64,000 bases of DNA from assembly GCF_018860165.1 (NCBI RefSeq), contig NZ_JAHKNG010000016.1, forward strand, positions 21,994 through 85,993. Reading direction: 5' to 3'. The position numbers and the translations under genes were made by a program. This document shows positions 61,805-64,000 of this stretch, piece after piece (the stretch's first letter is position 1; every line of letters begins with the position of its first letter). The DNA is from Paracoccus marinaquae. Its GTDB lineage: Bacteria > Pseudomonadota > Alphaproteobacteria > Rhodobacterales > Rhodobacteraceae. The notes beneath the pieces were generated by a model, which saw nothing but the letters and a program-made list of their open reading frames with translations, was not told the origin of the DNA and did not search any database.

Positions 61805-63575
61805 ATCCGGTGCGGGGCGAAAGGCACCGGCGTGCCCGGTCACCGCCTATGCAAAGGCGGTCACCGGCGGCAAGATCATCGCGGGGCGGCTGGTACAGCT
61901 CTCCTGCGCACGCCACTTGGCCGATCTCAAATCCGGCGCGGCGCGTGGTCTCGTCTGGGACAGCGCGGCCGCGTTGCACGCAATCGAGTTTTTCAGCCAT
62001 CTGCGCCACTCGACCGGGGAGTGGGCGGGCGAGCCCTTCGTGTTGCAGCCCTGGCAGGAATTCGTGGTGGGCGCGATGTTTGGTTGGAAGCGCAAAGCTG
62101 GCCCGGGCCAGGACAACCCGCGCCGATTTCGCACGGCCTATGTGGAGGTGGCCCGCAAGAACGGTAAATCGGCGCTGTTGGCAGGGATCGCGCTCTATGC
62201 GCTGATTGCCGATGGGGAGCCGGGCGCCCATGTCTATGCCGCTGCCACCACCCGCGATCAGGCGCGGATCGTGTTCGGCGAGGCAGAACGTATGGTTGCG
62301 GCAAGCCCGGCGCTCTCAAGCCGGGTCACAAAGACGGTCAACAACCTCGCGGTGCTGCCCACCGCGTCGTGGTTCCGGCCGCTCTCGGCCGATGCCAGCA
62401 AGATGGACGGGCTCAACGTGCATCTGGCCGCCGTGGACGAGGTGCATGAACATCCCGGACCGGAAATCATTCAGAAGCTCAACACCGCCACCGGTGCCCG
62501 GCGCCAGCCACTGATCGTCGAGATCACCACCGCCGGCCATGACCGCCATTCGGTCTGTCGCCAGCATCACGAGTTCTCGGTCAAGGCGCTGGAAGGGTCT
62601 GTGCCGCATGAGACGGCCGATAGCTGGTTTGCCTTCATCGCGACGATCGATGAAGGCGATGACTGGACTGATCCTGCGGTCTGGGTGAAGGCCAATCCGA
62701 GTCTTGGCGTGACGGTGAAGCCGGATGACCTGAAGCGCCAGATCGACGAGGCCCGCGAGATGCCGGCGCAGCAGAACGCGATCCGGCGGCTGCGGCTGAA
62801 TGAATGGACCGAACAGGTCACCCGCTGGCTCGACATGGGCGTCTGGGCCGAGGGCGGGCCGGGTGACGGGGCTGATTGGCGAGATATCCGCGTCGGGCTG
62901 GATGATCTGGAACAAAAGCTGTTGGGCCGGGAGTGCTATGGCGGGCTGGACCTGGCCCGGGTCAACGATCTCTCGGCATTCGTGCTGCTGTTTCCGCCGA
63001 CGCTGGATCCTGCGCTCGGCGATCTCGCCGAGAAATGGATCGTGCTGCCCCGCTTCTGGGTGCCTGAGGAAGATATTCTGCGCCGGGGTAAGCGCGACCG
63101 GGTGCCCTACGATACCTGGCGCAACCAGGGCTTCCTTGTGGCCACCCCCGGCAATGCCACCGATTTTGGCTTCATCGAGGCCGAGATCATCGCACTCGCG
63201 GGGCGCTACGATCTGCGCGAGCTCTCTTACGACCGCACCTTCGCCGGAGAGATCGTTCAGCATCTGCAGGATGAGGGGATCAACCTGGTGCAGTTCGGTC
63301 AGGGGTTTCTGAGCATGGCGGCGCCGACCGCGGAACTTGAGCGCCTCTCGGTGTCGCGGCTCTTGTGGCATGGCGGCCATCCGGTGCTGCGCTGGAATGC
63401 CTCGAATGTCGCCGTGCGCCATGATCCGGCCGGCAATATCAAGCCGGACAAGGAACGCTCCTCGGATCGCATCGACGGCATTGTCGCGATCTGCAACGCC
63501 CTCGGCCGGGCGCTCCTGCGCGACGTCAATGCCGGCCGCTCGGTCTATGACAGCCGCAGCATCCTGGTGCTGTAG
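61788..63575 (+). CDS. Phage terminase large subunit
   Basis: 595-aa packaging ATPase-nuclease. Adenine-binding and Walker A-type ARKNGKSALLAG near residue 122, Walker B LAAVDEVHEHPG near residue 213, and the nuclease part with GLDLARVNDLSAFVLLFPP (acidic site) near residue 385. Fits the P27/HK97 type large terminase. Start ATG 61788 within the small-subunit gene. Confidence 0.95.
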   Translation: MAAARKSGAGRKAPACPVTAYAKAVTGGKIIAGRLVQLSCARHLADLKSGAARGLVWDSAAALHAIEFFSHLRHSTGEWAGEPFVLQPWQEFVVGAMFGWKRKAGPGQDNPRRFRTAYVEVARKNGKSALLAGIALYALIADGEPGAHVYAAATTRDQARIVFGEAERMVAASPALSSRVTKTVNNLAVLPTASWFRPLSADASKMDGLNVHLAAVDEVHEHPGPEIIQKLNTATGARRQPLIVEITTAGHDRHSVCRQHHEFSVKALEGSVPHETADSWFAFIATIDEGDDWTDPAVWVKANPSLGVTVKPDDLKRQIDEAREMPAQQNAIRRLRLNEWTEQVTRWLDMGVWAEGGPGDGADWRDIRVGLDDLEQKLLGRECYGGLDLARVNDLSAFVLLFPPTLDPALGDLAEKWIVLPRFWVPEEDILRRGKRDRVPYDTWRNQGFLVATPGNATDFGFIEAEIIALAGRYDLRELSYDRTFAGEIVQHLQDEGINLVQFGQGFLSMAAPTAELERLSVSRLLWHGGHPVLRWNASNVAVRHDPAGNIKPDKERSSDRIDGIVAICNALGRALLRDVNAGRSVYDSRSILVL

Positions 63576-63602
63576 GCTACCCGTCTTACGGAAAGAATGC
63601 CC

Positions 63603-64000
63603 ATGTCCTTCTGGTCCCGCTGGTTTGCAGGAGCCCCGCCTGCGGCCTCGCCTCCGCACGCCCCATCACCGCGCGCGTCCGCCCAGGAGGCGGGTGGCGG
63701 GCTGGTCATCACCTCTGCCGCCGAACTGGATGCGGCGCTCCGGGCCGGGGCGGTCAGCGGCTCCGGCATGGCGGTCACGCCCGACAGCGCCATGCGGGTG
63801 GCGGCAGTCTATGCCTGTGTGCGCATCATCTCCGGCGCGGTGGCGACGCTGCCCTTGCATATCAAGCGCCGGGTCGATGCCCGGACCCGCGCGGATGCCT
63901 CGGATGCACCGATCTGGCGGGTGTTGCGCCGGCGTCCGAACCGCTGGCAGACACCGTCGCAATTCCGCCGCATGATGCAGGCGCATCTGCTGTTGCGGGG
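63603..64000 (+). CDS. HK97-type phage portal protein (3' end outside window)
   Basis: 132 residues visible, frame open to the window edge. N-terminus MSFWSRWFAGAPP, then SGSGMAVTPDSAMRVAAVYACVRIISGAVATLPLHI, a portal family hallmark, and WRVLRRRPNRWQTPSQFRRMM. The portal dodecamer is the DNA entry channel of the capsid. Following the terminase it starts the head module; protease and capsid genes would be expected to the right. Confidence 0.94.
   Translation, partial: MSFWSRWFAGAPPAASPPHAPSPRASAQEAGGGLVITSAAELDAALRAGAVSGSGMAVTPDSAMRVAAVYACVRIISGAVATLPLHIKRRVDARTRADASDAPIWRVLRRRPNRWQTPSQFRRMMQAHLLLR

Overview
The window comes from a GC-rich alphaproteobacterium of the Rhodobacteraceae/Paracoccaceae, most likely a Paracoccus or close relative. 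The nor and nos genes are in the Paracoccus order, the predicted NosZ (652 aa) and NorC (150 aa) have Paracoccus lengths, FNR/NNR-type boxes (TTGAC-N4-GTCAA, TTAAC-N4-GTCAA) sit upstream of them, and a Paracoccus-type type I secreted adhesin locus lies next door. All calls come from reading the sequence and from family knowledge; no database search was run.

Region 1 (1-29 kb) is a respiration and nitrogen-oxide island. On the minus strand are norCBQD (NO reductase; norD runs off the left edge) and a nosC-like gene followed by nosRZDFYLX (N2O reductase and its maturation). Divergent from nos is a plus-strand set: a polytopic membrane protein, a double-DUF2249 protein, a MIP18-type Fe-S factor, a Crp/Fnr regulator of the NnrR type and pseudoazurin, the likely electron donor. 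Facing these is a compact minus-strand operon that starts with an NsrR-like Rrf2 regulator and continues with ccoNOQP (cbb3 oxidase), a 52-aa membrane peptide, a DUF2189 protein, ccoS and two small proteins. Divergent from nsrR is a NO-defence operon: truncated haemoglobin, hemerythrin, AhpD-like protein, nitronate monooxygenase, 5-formyl-THF cyclo-ligase and NnrS. A MarR regulator with a Cys/His-rich tail, a secreted protein and a redoxin close this part. The genes supply the terminal steps NO to N2O to N2, the high-affinity oxygen branch, the copper electron shuttle and NO protection, with likely FNR/NNR and NsrR control.

Region 2 (29-39.7 kb) is a type I secretion and biofilm locus: HlyD adaptor, ABC exporter, a 738-aa protein with internal repeats, and a 1028-aa Asp/Ala/Ser/Gly repeat protein resembling BapA of P. 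denitrificans. A LuxR-type regulator with a degenerate receiver domain is transcribed divergently.

Region 3 (39.7-42 kb) is core chromosome: trpA, ychF and tRNA-Ser(GCT).

Region 4 (42-64 kb) is accessory DNA: a DUF6429 gene pair, a two-gene type III-like restriction-modification system whose methylase has a low-GC interior, a serine recombinase cassette (DUF2924), and an unidentified 729-aa protein. From about 53.9 kb phage-like genes run rightward: zinc-ribbon and sigma-like proteins, a FitAB/VapBC-type toxin-antitoxin pair, a primase-helicase followed by a cluster of seven GTCNGAC motifs (possible replication origin), HNH nuclease, ParB-fused methylase, terminase small and large subunits, and the start of an HK97-type portal gene cut by the window edge.
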